The notes beneath the pieces were generated by a model, which saw only the letters and a list, made by a program, of their open reading frames with translations, did no database searches and had not been told where the DNA came from. This document shows, in pieces, positions 1 through 8,605 of a DNA stretch of 64,000 nucleotides (position 1 is its first letter; every line of letters begins with the position of its first letter). This DNA comes from Spirosoma sp. SC4-14 (GTDB lineage Bacteria; Bacteroidota; Bacteroidia; Cytophagales; Spirosomataceae). Location: assembly GCF_037201965.1 (NCBI RefSeq), contig NZ_CP147518.1, positions 5,015,001 to 5,079,000 of the forward strand, in the 5' to 3' direction. Both the position numbers and the translations under genes were made by a program.

Positions 1-1
1 G

Positions 2-457
2 GCAAACAAAACCGCAAAAACAAAGCAGAAGTCACTGGCCGCCGATATCGTCAGTTCTATTGAAGCTAAGATTGGCGAAGCAGGCAAGGCTACAAAAAAG
101 ATGAAGAAGTCGATCGAAAAATCGGCAGACAAGTTAGCCAAAAAACTTACCAAGATTATCGCCAAGACTGAGAATAAGAAAGTTAAGCCCCAGAAAAATG
201 CGGAAAAGAAAACCAAGAAGGATTTAGCGAAAGCAAAAAAAAACGCTGAGAAAGCCGAGAAAAATGCCAAACGGGCAGTAAACAAAATAGCTGATGCCGT
301 TGCTGACTCTACCGTTACATCCTCTCCTGCCCCTGCCCGCCCCACCAGTCGGAAAACGCCAGCCTCGAAGCCAGCCACAACCGCCCGAAAAACAGCATCT
401 AAAACCACTGGCACAACCGCTCCAGCAACGACTGATACATCGGTCGATAATGCATAA
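2..457 (+). CDS. Histone H1-like Lys/Ala-rich protein, 5' end outside the window
   Basis: The frame is open from base 2, so this is the 3' part of a longer gene. The first ATG (101) is probably internal, because the 33 codons before it have the same Lys/Ala-rich make-up. The visible ~150 residues are a helical stretch full of KKxxKKxxEK units, followed by a Pro/Thr/Ala/Lys tail with SPAPARP and TARKTASKTT. This resembles the basic tails of bacterial histone-H1-like (Hc1/AlgP type) nucleoid proteins; DNA binding is inferred from composition alone. A strong hairpin terminator follows directly. Low complexity makes the family call uncertain, although the reading frame is clear. Confidence 0.7.
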   Translation, partial: ANKTAKTKQKSLAADIVSSIEAKIGEAGKATKKMKKSIEKSADKLAKKLTKIIAKTENKKVKPQKNAEKKTKKDLAKAKKNAEKAEKNAKRAVNKIADAVADSTVTSSPAPARPTSRKTPASKPATTARKTASKTTGTTAPATTDTSVDNA

Positions 458-489
458 AAACAACTAAATCTGATACTATTTTTTTTTAT

Positions 490-512
490 GCCCGCACAAA
501 GCGGGCTTTTTT
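490..512 (+). terminator. Intrinsic terminator of the H1-like gene
   Basis: GCCCGC / GCGGGC stem with an ACAAA loop followed by six T, 33 bases after the stop codon. Confidence 0.85.
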
Positions 513-623
513 GTTTCCATCTCTTGCTTTTTTAGTCATTTTTTTGTGACATTTACATAGAAGCCGCGTCCACTTAGCACTTATTTGATAGAGTTTCATT
601 GCTAACCTATACCAGACGGCGTT

Positions 624-1556
624 ATGTTACCCCGTTCCTCAGCCTATCCTCTTTTTATCGTTGCATTAGTCCTGTCTGTCATTACGGCGGGACTGATTTA
701 CGGGAATTGGGCTGTATTTTCTGATGCTGCAACTTCGGCTTCTTCGCTACGCTGGCTGGCTGTGTTTCTGCTTGCTCTGCTGTCTCAGATTCTGCTTGGT
801 TTTTCGCTCTGGTGGCTCCTGCGCCGACGTCAGCGCTCAATGGTACAAACAGAAGTGCTGCACTCTATTGTTCATGAATTTCAAACACCAATTACGGCAA
901 TCAGAATGGCTGCCGATATTCTGGATTCGCCAATTGCCCGGAATCAGCCTGAACGAACAGACAAGTATGTGCGTATCATTCGGGAAGAAACCGAACGATT
1001 ACAACACCAGGTCGAAACCATGCTCACGCTGGCCCGCGCCGATCGAAATACCCTCGTTCTCAACCCTGAGCCAATTCAGGTACACCAGCTTCTTCATTCA
1101 ATAGCCGAGCGCCACGGCGATTATTTAGGGCTTAATTTAAATGGAGTCGATCCGCACATCCTGGCCGATCGACTCCATATGACAAATGTCTTGCATAATC
1201 TGCTCGACAATGCAGTAAAATACAGTGCCGATAAGCCCGAAATTACCTTACTGACAAAAACCAATATCGACGGATTGACTATTACTGTCCGCGATAAAGG
1301 GGTTGGCATTTCGCCCAAGCTTTTACCGCAAATTTTCCAGCCTTTTTTTCGGGTTCACGACCGCAATCAGCCCAGTGTCAAAGGGTTTGGTTTAGGGCTC
1401 AGTTACGTTCAGCGTATCGTTCAGGCGCATAATTGGGACATCTGGGTAAAAAGTGAAATAGGCAAAGGCAGCGAATTTATTATTCAGATTCCTCCATCGG
1501 CTCTGCTTCCTGCCGAACCCGACTCAGTTCGGGCCAACCAGACAACGCCTGAATAA
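624..1556 (+). CDS. Orphan membrane sensor histidine kinase
   Basis: A 310-residue kinase with two N-terminal membrane segments (about residues 8-25 and 42-68) and almost no periplasmic domain between them. A HisKA dimerisation helix follows, with the phospho-acceptor His84 in VHEFQTPITAI, and then a HATPase_c domain with N box (HNLLDNAVKYS), G1 (DKGVGIS) and G2 (GFGLGLSY). All catalytic boxes are intact. No response regulator lies next to it: the next gene is convergent and unrelated. The tiny extracytoplasmic loop suggests it senses something in or at the membrane. The same family occurs at 38002, where a regulator is attached. Confidence 0.9.
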   Translation: MLPRSSAYPLFIVALVLSVITAGLIYGNWAVFSDAATSASSLRWLAVFLLALLSQILLGFSLWWLLRRRQRSMVQTEVLHSIVHEFQTPITAIRMAADILDSPIARNQPERTDKYVRIIREETERLQHQVETMLTLARADRNTLVLNPEPIQVHQLLHSIAERHGDYLGLNLNGVDPHILADRLHMTNVLHNLLDNAVKYSADKPEITLLTKTNIDGLTITVRDKGVGISPKLLPQIFQPFFRVHDRNQPSVKGFGLGLSYVQRIVQAHNWDIWVKSEIGKGSEFIIQIPPSALLPAEPDSVRANQTTPE

Positions 1557-1562
1557 ACATCA

Positions 1563-1602
1563 AACCGCATCGTCCTGCAAAAATTACATGAACGACGCGG
1601 TT
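1563..1602. terminator. Weak hairpin between convergent genes
   Basis: AACCGCATCGT pairs with ACGACGCGGTT with one mismatch across an 18-base loop, in the 66-base gap between the kinase and the ThuA-fusion gene. A bidirectional terminator is possible, but no clear T tract follows. Confidence 0.35.
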
Positions 1603-1622
1603 AATGGTTAACAGAACGTGCC

Positions 1623-4600
1623 TTACTTGGCGCTGACAGATGCTGTAGGCTTCGCCACTTTCATGACACCGTTCATGATTCGCCAGTGCCCAGGAAAGGT
1701 ACACACAAATGGGTAATCGCCAGGCGTTGCAGGAGCCGTGAATTTCAGCCGATACGTCTGATCAGGATTTACCAGCGGAGTAGCCACAATTACCTGCGGA
1801 ATGGCAGGCACATAGTTTTTCTCGGCACCATCTTTCGCCGTAATCAGCTTATCGGCAGCAGCCCCAATTATTTCCATGCTTTTGGGTTTACCAATCACCA
1901 GGTTGTGTTGCATGGCATCGGGATTCTCCAGTACTATTTCTACCTGCTTACCGGCCGTAACGGTAAATTCTTTCTTATCGTACCGCATCTCTTCCCGCAC
2001 CGTTTTTAATCGTACAACCTCAACATTCGGATCAACGGGTGCTTCGGCGGCCAATCCCCAGGCTTCATAGAGCCGGGCAAGGCGCTCCCGGTTATCAGAC
2101 GAAACGGCTTCATTCAGGCTCGCCAGAAACTCTCTGTCGACAGGGTTGACCTGGCCTTTTGTCTTCAGATTCCAGCCTTCTGCTACCCCCTTCACAATTG
2201 CTTCGTTCTGCGAAGACTCCAGCTTTTGTGCCTGCCGAAGTAGCATAACCACCGAATCGACCGGAGCCACGGATGCATAGCTACGCGATGCCCGCTCGAG
2301 GACATAGGCACTCAGGCTTTGTGGAGCCCGATAGGTGAGCGTGTGGGTTGCATTGTTATTCTGCTCATTACCTTCGGCAATTTTATTCTCCCGATCGAGC
2401 ATAGCCGTAATGGTGTATTGCCCGGCCCGTTCGAACATAACCCCCATATCGCCCACCCACGGGCCATTATTAGCCTTGCTGATCGTAACGGTTTCGCCAG
2501 GTTTTATACCTGTGTTATGTGTAACGCTCACAAAATCGATCTTGGCACCATCCAAATCTCCTTTGGGGCCTTCTACCCGTACCGACAATGGAATAGGTGT
2601 TCCAGCCGGAATAGCGTCTCCACCAGCATTGGTTACGTCGACAAAGAGTTGAGCCCGTTCGCGAACCGATGGCGACTCTGGCGTTGTGCGAATAGCTGCA
2701 ATAACCAGATCGGGCAGGTTACTGCTGGTTGCTACCACTGCTTTGGCCAATGATGCATTGGAACCGTGTGCCTGCTGGTGGCTACTCATGTCGTGCGCTG
2801 GTGCAGGCTTTGGCTGAGCCGGAGCATTCCGGGCAATCTGTTTTAAGTAACGCTTCATCAACTGGCCGTTGTTGCCAGTCAGAGCACAGGCAAACGCATC
2901 GGGCAACCACCGATCATTGACCTCCGTTGCCTTATCCAGACGAGTTAGAATTGCGGTCTGAACAGCGTCACTTTGAGGAAGCTCAGATAGGGCTAGCAAG
3001 GTATTCAGGGCAACTACGGGTTCACGGTCGTTCAACAAATCGTTCTGAAGTAAGGCTGATGCTGTCGACTGGTTTTTAGGAAGCACCTGCACGGCCGTTT
3101 TGCGCACGCCAGGACACGGATGTTTCAGGGCGGCCAGTGCTGCCTGCAACGCATCGCCTTCCAGCGCTCCTAGTCCATCCAATGTCCGTAAAGCATGAAT
3201 GGCGGCTGGATTGATTCCGATTTCATCCACCGACTTATCGTTCACAAGAGCAACCAGTTGCGGTACCACATCTTTTTTGTTCCGCTCAATAAGTAGCCGT
3301 TGTGCTGTTATCCGCCAAAACATATTCGTATTTTTCAACGCAGCGATCAACTCCTCGGGCCGGTCTTTGCTGAGGGTCATTGGCGTATAAGTCGGCGCAT
3401 TTTTATATCCTACCCGATAAATACGGCCATGTGTAAAATCGCGAAGCGGAGTTTCGTAGGCATTGCCCGATCCATTGGTAGCTCCAGTAGGTGTAGGATT
3501 GTGCTGAATGATAAAACTATACCAGTCGGCTACCCAAACGGCTCCATCGGGTCCTACTTCGGCAAACACTGGCGAAAACCACTCATCGGCTCCCGCCATC
3601 AGATTGAACCCTTCGGCATCTTCATAGTCGGTACCTTTTTTCTGCTGAACGTTCTGATGCAGAATATGCCCTGTCGGTTCGGCTACAAAGGCAATTTTGT
3701 TCCAGTATTTTTTCGGAAAAGCCCGCGCCGTGTAGAAATTATGCCCTGCTGCTGCGGTAAAACCACCAAATACGTCGACCTGACGAACTTTTTCGGTGAT
3801 TGGTTTCATGTCTTTATGGGTATCGGTACTGCGACTACCGTTTTCCCGAATGTGCGATCCACCATGAAAATAACGGTTCGGGATGGCCATATACCAGCCA
3901 TGCGAATTATTGGCCGTTGAGCCAAAAATATCGCCCATTTCGTTAAAGCCAAGTCCCCAGGTGTTGTTCGAGGTGCCTGTCACATACTCTAGCTGTGAGC
4001 CATCCGGCTTGAACCGAAAAAATCCCTGGCTAAATTTCACACTGTCGGCCCCTACTTTGCCCTTAAATCCAGAGTAACCAACACTGCCCCAAATCCAGTT
4101 GTCGAATCCATAGTGCAGGTTGCTTGGCCCAGCATGTGTATCGAATGTGCCAAAGCCGGTGAATACAACTTTCTTCACATCAGCTTTATCGTCGCCATTG
4201 GTATCCTGTAAAAACAGCATGTGGGGAGCCTGCGATACATATAAACCACCGTTTCCAAACGTCATGCCAGTGGGAATGCTCAACCCTTCGGCAAAGTTTG
4301 TGAACTTGTCGGCCTTTCCATCTTTGTCGGTGTCTTCGCAGATGACAATATAATCTGAGCCACCACTCTCTTTGCGTTCGTTTGGATAGTCTTTAGTGAT
4401 CAGCACATAAAGCCGTCCGCGCTCATCCCAGGTCATGGCGATAGGGTGCATCACGTTGGGTTCGTGCGCAAACAGATCGAGCGTAAAATCGACCGGTACC
4501 TGAATATGCTTCATCGATTCCTCCGGCGAAAGCGGTTCCTGCTCCAGTTGAGGGCCTGGGCGTTTTTCGTAGTTGGGCAGTTTGGCTTCGTGGTAGGCAA

Positions 4601-5396
4601 ACGGCTGCGGATTGAGCGCATCGTGTAGTTTCTTTACGTCGTCGCCAACAGCCCATAAAATCCCACGTTCCAGCAATTGCTGAAAACCCGGCTGGCTCCA
4701 GGTGCGCTCATCATGCCCATAGGCCGTATAAAATACCCGCCCCTTACCGTATTGACGTGTCCAGGTATAAGGTTCTTCTTTCTGGCCGGGTTTATCGCTG
4801 GCCTGGTCGGCTTTAATTTCCCGAACGGCCAGCACGTTGTTGTCGGGCTGAAGGTGCGAATGCAAATAGGTTTCGTCGTAGGCTTTAAACGAATGTAGAC
4901 CAGCAACGATTGGGTTGTTAGGTTGCGTAAACCGTGTCTGGATGGTATCCATTCGATGCCGCCAGAATTGCCCGCCAACGACTTTATCAACATATTCGGC
5001 CGAGTTGCGGAAGCAATACGATGCACAGTGAACCGGAATCAGGCCTTTGCCCGATGCCACATAGTCAAGCAGGGCTTTTTCCTGCGGTTTCGGAATACTG
5101 TCCCAGTTAGCATAGATCAGCAACCCGTCGTATTTATTGAGCGTTTCGGGATTAAGATCTTCAAGTTTATCGGTGTAAGTGATGTTTATGCCTTTGTTAC
5201 CCAGCGCAGCCATCAGTTGCGGCACCCGCTCAATAGGTCGATGGTGGCCATTATCACCCAGAAACAGGATTTCGGTCCGCCGTGGTTGGTCATTACCGGG
5301 TTTCATCGACTCAGTGCGGGCGGTTGTTTGCGTTGCCGATTGCCGGGCACACTGCGCAAAAACCAGCAGGCTAATAAGAATCCAAATCTTGTTCAT
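1623..5396 (-). CDS. ThuA / PVC-type propeller / HEAT / CARDB / azurin-like fusion lipoprotein
   Basis: A 1257-residue exported protein. A lipoprotein-like signal (LLVFAQC, Cys16) is followed by a ThuA-like glutamine-amidotransferase-fold domain (about 40-255). Next come a membrane-bound-dehydrogenase (PVC-type, NHL-like) propeller (about 298-662) with calcium-type DTDKDGKADK and DTNGDDKADV loops, HEAT-like repeats (670-860), a CARDB Ig-like domain (893-1020) and a C-terminal cupredoxin (1122-1253). The last has the type-1 copper set His1164, Cys1232, His1237 and Met1241, with azurin-like CTFPGHWRIM spacing. Relatives usually end in a cytochrome c; no CxxCH is present here, so copper may replace heme as the electron acceptor (inference). 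It sits in a minus-strand block with a Gfo/Idh/MocA oxidoreductase and a sugar isomerase, which suggests periplasmic carbohydrate oxidation. Confidence 0.88.
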   Translation of the reverse strand: MNKIWILISLLVFAQCARQSATQTTARTESMKPGNDQPRRTEILFLGDNGHHRPIERVPQLMAALGNKGINITYTDKLEDLNPETLNKYDGLLIYANWDSIPKPQEKALLDYVASGKGLIPVHCASYCFRNSAEYVDKVVGGQFWRHRMDTIQTRFTQPNNPIVAGLHSFKAYDETYLHSHLQPDNNVLAVREIKADQASDKPGQKEEPYTWTRQYGKGRVFYTAYGHDERTWSQPGFQQLLERGILWAVGDDVKKLHDALNPQPFAYHEAKLPNYEKRPGPQLEQEPLSPEESMKHIQVPVDFTLDLFAHEPNVMHPIAMTWDERGRLYVLITKDYPNERKESGGSDYIVICEDTDKDGKADKFTNFAEGLSIPTGMTFGNGGLYVSQAPHMLFLQDTNGDDKADVKKVVFTGFGTFDTHAGPSNLHYGFDNWIWGSVGYSGFKGKVGADSVKFSQGFFRFKPDGSQLEYVTGTSNNTWGLGFNEMGDIFGSTANNSHGWYMAIPNRYFHGGSHIRENGSRSTDTHKDMKPITEKVRQVDVFGGFTAAAGHNFYTARAFPKKYWNKIAFVAEPTGHILHQNVQQKKGTDYEDAEGFNLMAGADEWFSPVFAEVGPDGAVWVADWYSFIIQHNPTPTGATNGSGNAYETPLRDFTHGRIYRVGYKNAPTYTPMTLSKDRPEELIAALKNTNMFWRITAQRLLIERNKKDVVPQLVALVNDKSVDEIGINPAAIHALRTLDGLGALEGDALQAALAALKHPCPGVRKTAVQVLPKNQSTASALLQNDLLNDREPVVALNTLLALSELPQSDAVQTAILTRLDKATEVNDRWLPDAFACALTGNNGQLMKRYLKQIARNAPAQPKPAPAHDMSSHQQAHGSNASLAKAVVATSSNLPDLVIAAIRTTPESPSVRERAQLFVDVTNAGGDAIPAGTPIPLSVRVEGPKGDLDGAKIDFVSVTHNTGIKPGETVTISKANNGPWVGDMGVMFERAGQYTITAMLDRENKIAEGNEQNNNATHTLTYRAPQSLSAYVLERASRSYASVAPVDSVVMLLRQAQKLESSQNEAIVKGVAEGWNLKTKGQVNPVDREFLASLNEAVSSDNRERLARLYEAWGLAAEAPVDPNVEVVRLKTVREEMRYDKKEFTVTAGKQVEIVLENPDAMQHNLVIGKPKSMEIIGAAADKLITAKDGAEKNYVPAIPQVIVATPLVNPDQTYRLKFTAPATPGDYPFVCTFPGHWRIMNGVMKVAKPTASVSAK

Positions 5397-5415
5397 TGTT
5401 ATGAGAAGGGAAAGG

Positions 5416-5499
5416 AATAAGAAGATGAATCAGACCAATTGAATCGATCGATACGGATCAGTTTCTGTCTGCTCAACTCATCTGATTCAACTTCTTATT
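5416..5499. repeat. Inverted repeat filling a stop-to-start gap
   Basis: 19-base arms at 5416-5434 and 5481-5499 match with one mismatch (AATAAGAAG(A/T)TGAATCAGA), separated by 46 bases. One arm overlaps the stop codon of the oxidoreductase gene and the other ends 20 bases before the ThuA-fusion start. It could act as an mRNA stem between the two co-directional genes. Confidence 0.75.
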
Positions 5500-6610
5500 A
5501 ACCATTAAAATCCGGCAACTTAATTATCTGTCCACCCTGAAGCGCCGATTCGTGCGCCAGAATACCCACGCTTGTCCAGTTGGCAGCCTGAACCGCATTC
5601 GGGAATGGATCGCGGTCTTCAACAATTGCCGACACAAATTCATGAACCATATGCGGGTGTGACCCGCCATGGCCTCCTCCCTGCGTAAATGACAGGTGCT
5701 GCTGCTCGTCGGCGTCATAAACACCTTTTGTTGTAAAGCGCTGAATGGGCTCGGGCAACAAATGAGCGAAGTCTGGAACACGTACTTTCTCGGGAATTTC
5801 GGGTTCAGGCTTTTTAGCCGTATGAATAACCGGCAACTCCTCTTCGATCAGTTGCCATTCGAACGACTTTTTATCGCCATATACCTCAAAACTCTCACGA
5901 TACTGACGAGCTACATCAAATAATGATCGATAGACATAGGCCGACAAATCGCTGTTTTTGAATTTAATGTGCGCCGACTCGACCGCAAACGGTGAGTTAT
6001 GAATTTTGGCCAAATCTTCGCGAATTGTACCCGATCCAAAACAGGATACATAGTCAGCCTGAAGCTTCAATAGTCCGGCAACAGGCCCAACGCAGTGTGT
6101 AGCATAATGCATGGGAGGCAGCCCCGGCCAGTAGTCGGGCCAACCATCCATATCCTGCTGATGGCTGGCTTTCAGAAACTGCACCTTGCCGAGTTCCCCC
6201 TTTTCATACAACTCTTTAACAAACAGAAATTCACGGCTATACACTACCGTTTCCATCATCATGTATTTCTTGCCGCTCTCCTTTGTAGCCTTTACGATGG
6301 CCATACAATCTTCGACAGAAGTGGCCATTGGCACCGTGCAGGCAACGTGCTTACCAGCTCGTAGTGCTTTCAGGCTCTGTTCGGCATGGTTCGGAATCGG
6401 CGAATTGATATGCACAGCATCAACGGCAGGATCGGCCAGTAACTCATCATAATTACTGTATCGTTTTTCAATACCATAGGCATCACCAATTTCGTTTAAT
6501 TTCTCAACGTTACGCTGGCAGATGGCATACATATTCGCCTGCGGATGACGCTGATAGATGGGAATGAACTCGGCCCCGAATCCAAGGCCAACAATGGCAA
6601 TATTTAACAT
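5498..6610 (-). CDS. Gfo/Idh/MocA family oxidoreductase
   Basis: The start is taken at 6610 (MLNIAIVGLGFGAEF), giving 370 residues. A longer frame exists upstream, but its extra 29 residues are encoded by a simple-sequence repeat. The N-terminus is a Rossmann fold with GLGFGA for NAD(P) binding. The middle has the family's substrate-domain signature region (VDAVHINSPIPNHAEQ, then RAGKHVACTVPMA; the usual EKP is replaced by TVP). The C-terminal half is the alpha/beta substrate domain. The family oxidises or reduces sugars and cyclitols. It is probably co-transcribed with the TIM-barrel isomerase upstream and the ThuA fusion downstream, a common grouping in carbohydrate catabolism. The substrate cannot be read from sequence. 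Confidence 0.88.
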   Translation of the reverse strand: MLNIAIVGLGFGAEFIPIYQRHPQANMYAICQRNVEKLNEIGDAYGIEKRYSNYDELLADPAVDAVHINSPIPNHAEQSLKALRAGKHVACTVPMATSVEDCMAIVKATKESGKKYMMMETVVYSREFLFVKELYEKGELGKVQFLKASHQQDMDGWPDYWPGLPPMHYATHCVGPVAGLLKLQADYVSCFGSGTIREDLAKIHNSPFAVESAHIKFKNSDLSAYVYRSLFDVARQYRESFEVYGDKKSFEWQLIEEELPVIHTAKKPEPEIPEKVRVPDFAHLLPEPIQRFTTKGVYDADEQQHLSFTQGGGHGGSHPHMVHEFVSAIVEDRDPFPNAVQAANWTSVGILAHESALQGGQIIKLPDFNG

Positions 6611-6704
6611 AGTTAAAGAGTGAAAGAGTGAAAAAACGAAGGAGTGAAAGAGCGAATGGAGTAAGTCAGGACACGATAGCTTCGCTCTTTCGCTCAATTA
6701 CTCG
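6611..6704. repeat. GAGTGAA-type inverted repeat directly before the oxidoreductase start
   Basis: On the minus strand, tandem TTTCACTC units run up to the ATG at 6610. The complementary GAGCGAAAGAGCGAA run lies inside the 3' end of the preceding gene. The best stem is 6642-6656 with 6681-6695 (15 bp, one mismatch). The same unit type recurs at 16534 and 25318. Confidence 0.8.
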
Positions 6705-7544
6705 TTTGTTCATTTTTTTAATAAACGCCAGTCCATCAACAGCCAGTTGTTCTGGCGACTCAAACATGGGTCTGAAAATATGGGTTGCAGCAGCCAGTTC
6801 AGGAGGATTTGGTCCGAAGGCTTCAATAGCAATTGGCCCCTTATAATCGACTTCTTTCAATACCGTAAAGACTTCTTCCAAATTAATGTGTCCTTTCCCG
6901 GGTGTTGACCGATCATTTTCTGAAATCTGTACATGTACCAGATACGGAGCAACCTTTCGTAGGGCATCTCCAATATTTTTTTCCTCCATATTGGCATGGA
7001 AAGTGTCGAAAGCGGCCCGGCAGTTGGGGTGGTTAACATCTTCTACATACCGTACTAACTCATCGGCACAAGTAAGCAAATAAGTCTCAAACCGGTTTAA
7101 ATACTCAATTGCCAGTACAATATTCTTCGTTTGTGCATAAGCTGCCACATCACGCATTCCTTCGACCGACCATTTCCACTCATCTGCCGTAGCTGGCCGA
7201 CCCGTAAACACTTTAAAACCGGCATAGAACGGCCCCATCAGGATGGTAGCTCCGGCTAAAGAAGCACAATCGATAATTGATTTAAGATAATTAACACCAG
7301 CCTCTCGAACCGAAGCATCAGAACTAATAAGGCTATAGTCATGGCTACAGAGCGTGCAGGCCTGTACATCCAGCCCTACATCGGCCAACTGCTGACCAAT
7401 TTGCTGCCATTTGGCTAAATTTGTGTCGTTGATGGGTATTTCAACAAAATCAAAGCCGCTCGCCTTCAAGAATGACAATGTCTCAGCGAGATCTTCATCC
7501 ATCGACATTGTCCAGACGAACATATTCATTCCTAGCTTATTCAT
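6666..7544 (-). CDS. Sugar phosphate isomerase/epimerase (xylose-isomerase-like TIM barrel)
   Basis: The start is chosen at 7544 (MNKLGMNMFVWT), giving 292 residues; the upstream extension to 7643 is not protein-like. The fold is the AP-endonuclease-2/xylose-isomerase barrel. Metal-ligand candidates sit in LAIEYLNRFE (Glu), AAFDTFHANMEE (Asp/His), VHVQISENDR (His/Glu) and PIAIEAFGP (Glu), matching D-psicose/tagatose-3-epimerase-like enzymes. It is the first gene of the three-gene minus-strand block and diverges from an AraC regulator, probably its controller. The last ~14 residues (NKRVIERKSEAIVS) are encoded by the intergenic repeat and look like an extension added by it. Confidence 0.85.
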   Translation of the reverse strand: MNKLGMNMFVWTMSMDEDLAETLSFLKASGFDFVEIPINDTNLAKWQQIGQQLADVGLDVQACTLCSHDYSLISSDASVREAGVNYLKSIIDCASLAGATILMGPFYAGFKVFTGRPATADEWKWSVEGMRDVAAYAQTKNIVLAIEYLNRFETYLLTCADELVRYVEDVNHPNCRAAFDTFHANMEEKNIGDALRKVAPYLVHVQISENDRSTPGKGHINLEEVFTVLKEVDYKGPIAIEAFGPNPPELAAATHIFRPMFESPEQLAVDGLAFIKKMNKRVIERKSEAIVS

Positions 7545-7566
7545 ATTCAGTCCATAAAAAATTAAA

Positions 7567-7574
7567 CAAATGTA
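7567..7574 (-). promoter_or_regulatory. Candidate -7 box for the sugar-catabolism block
   Basis: On the minus strand this reads TACATTTG, a full match to the Bacteroidota TAnnTTTG -7 element, 22 bases before the isomerase ATG. No good TTTG -33 partner is seen. Confidence 0.45.
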
Positions 7575-7680
7575 ACGAGTAGCGAATACAGGTGTACGGC
7601 TTTTATTAGCGAATACCGACTTTATTTTTACACAAAACCACAAAGGGAACGCCCATTCGCGTTAAAAAAGAAATAATTGA

Positions 7681-8553
7681 ATGAAACAACCACTCCGTAA
7701 AGACCTTGAGCCAGTTGCTACTTCATTCATCGTAAAAGAATTGGTTGAGTCACATTTCGACCCAAACTGGCATTTCCATCCACACTACCAGTTATTTCTG
7801 GTAGAAGAGGGAACTGGCACTCGTTTTATCGGTGATTCGATAAAACCATTTGGCCCCGGCGATCTGGTTTTTCTTGGCCCTAACCTGCCGCATTTGTGGC
7901 GGAGCGATCAGGCTTATTTCGACAAACATTCCGGACTGATTACCCGTGGCATTGTTGTTTACTTTGCCGACGATTTTCTGGGCAGCGATTTCTTCGACAA
8001 ACAGGAGATGCTTCCTCTGCGGCAGTTGCTGACTCATGCCCGGCAAGGGTTAGAGTGGACAGGAGCAACCCGAAGTTATGTTGAAGCAGCCCTACGAGCT
8101 ATGACCAAACAGACAGGCAGTTTCGATCGGGTAATAAGCTTGCTTGTCTTATTAAATGCGCTTTCTCATGCCCCTGATTACCGATACTTAACCAGTCCAG
8201 GCTACACAAATACCGTAAAACCAACTGAAACCGATCGGATGCAGCTTGTACACGACTATGTACTTGGTCACTTTCCGGATAACCTTAGCCTTGAAACAGT
8301 TGCCGATCTGGCCGGTATGACGCCACCCGCTTTCTGTCGTTATTTTAAAGCACGCGCCAATAAAACGTTTTCTGAGTTTGTGTCAGAAGTACGTATCGGT
8401 CATGCCTGTAAGTTACTCCTTAACGGCAAATTAAGCGTTACTCAGATCAGTTTCGAGAGTGGTTTTCGGACATTGTCGAATTTTAACCGGCAGTTTAAAG
8501 AAATTACTGGCCAGACACCCTCAAGCTATGTCAAAACCTATCGGCACTTATAA
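7681..8553 (+). CDS. AraC family transcriptional regulator with N-terminal cupin
   Basis: 290 residues. The N-terminal cupin (about 20-110) contains HFDPNWHFHPHYQLFLVEEG and PGDLVFLGPNLPHLW, typical of sugar-sensing AraC proteins. The C-terminal double helix-turn-helix (about 190-290) includes the second-HTH signature ISFESGFRTLSNFNRQFKEITG. It is divergent from the isomerase/oxidoreductase/ThuA-fusion block across a 136-base gap, so it probably regulates that block in response to a sugar or derivative (inference). The ATG at 7681 follows an AT-rich leader. All domains appear complete. Confidence 0.9.
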   Translation: MKQPLRKDLEPVATSFIVKELVESHFDPNWHFHPHYQLFLVEEGTGTRFIGDSIKPFGPGDLVFLGPNLPHLWRSDQAYFDKHSGLITRGIVVYFADDFLGSDFFDKQEMLPLRQLLTHARQGLEWTGATRSYVEAALRAMTKQTGSFDRVISLLVLLNALSHAPDYRYLTSPGYTNTVKPTETDRMQLVHDYVLGHFPDNLSLETVADLAGMTPPAFCRYFKARANKTFSEFVSEVRIGHACKLLLNGKLSVTQISFESGFRTLSNFNRQFKEITGQTPSSYVKTYRHL

Positions 8554-8605
8554 GCAATAGATTAAATTTTATTTACTAAAGGATTTCGTGTTACTTTGCC
8601 AGTGC

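Noticed and set aside
6611..6697. Upstream extension of the oxidoreductase frame to 6697
   Set aside because: The added residues come from the simple repeat; the Rossmann strand starts at the ATG at 6610.
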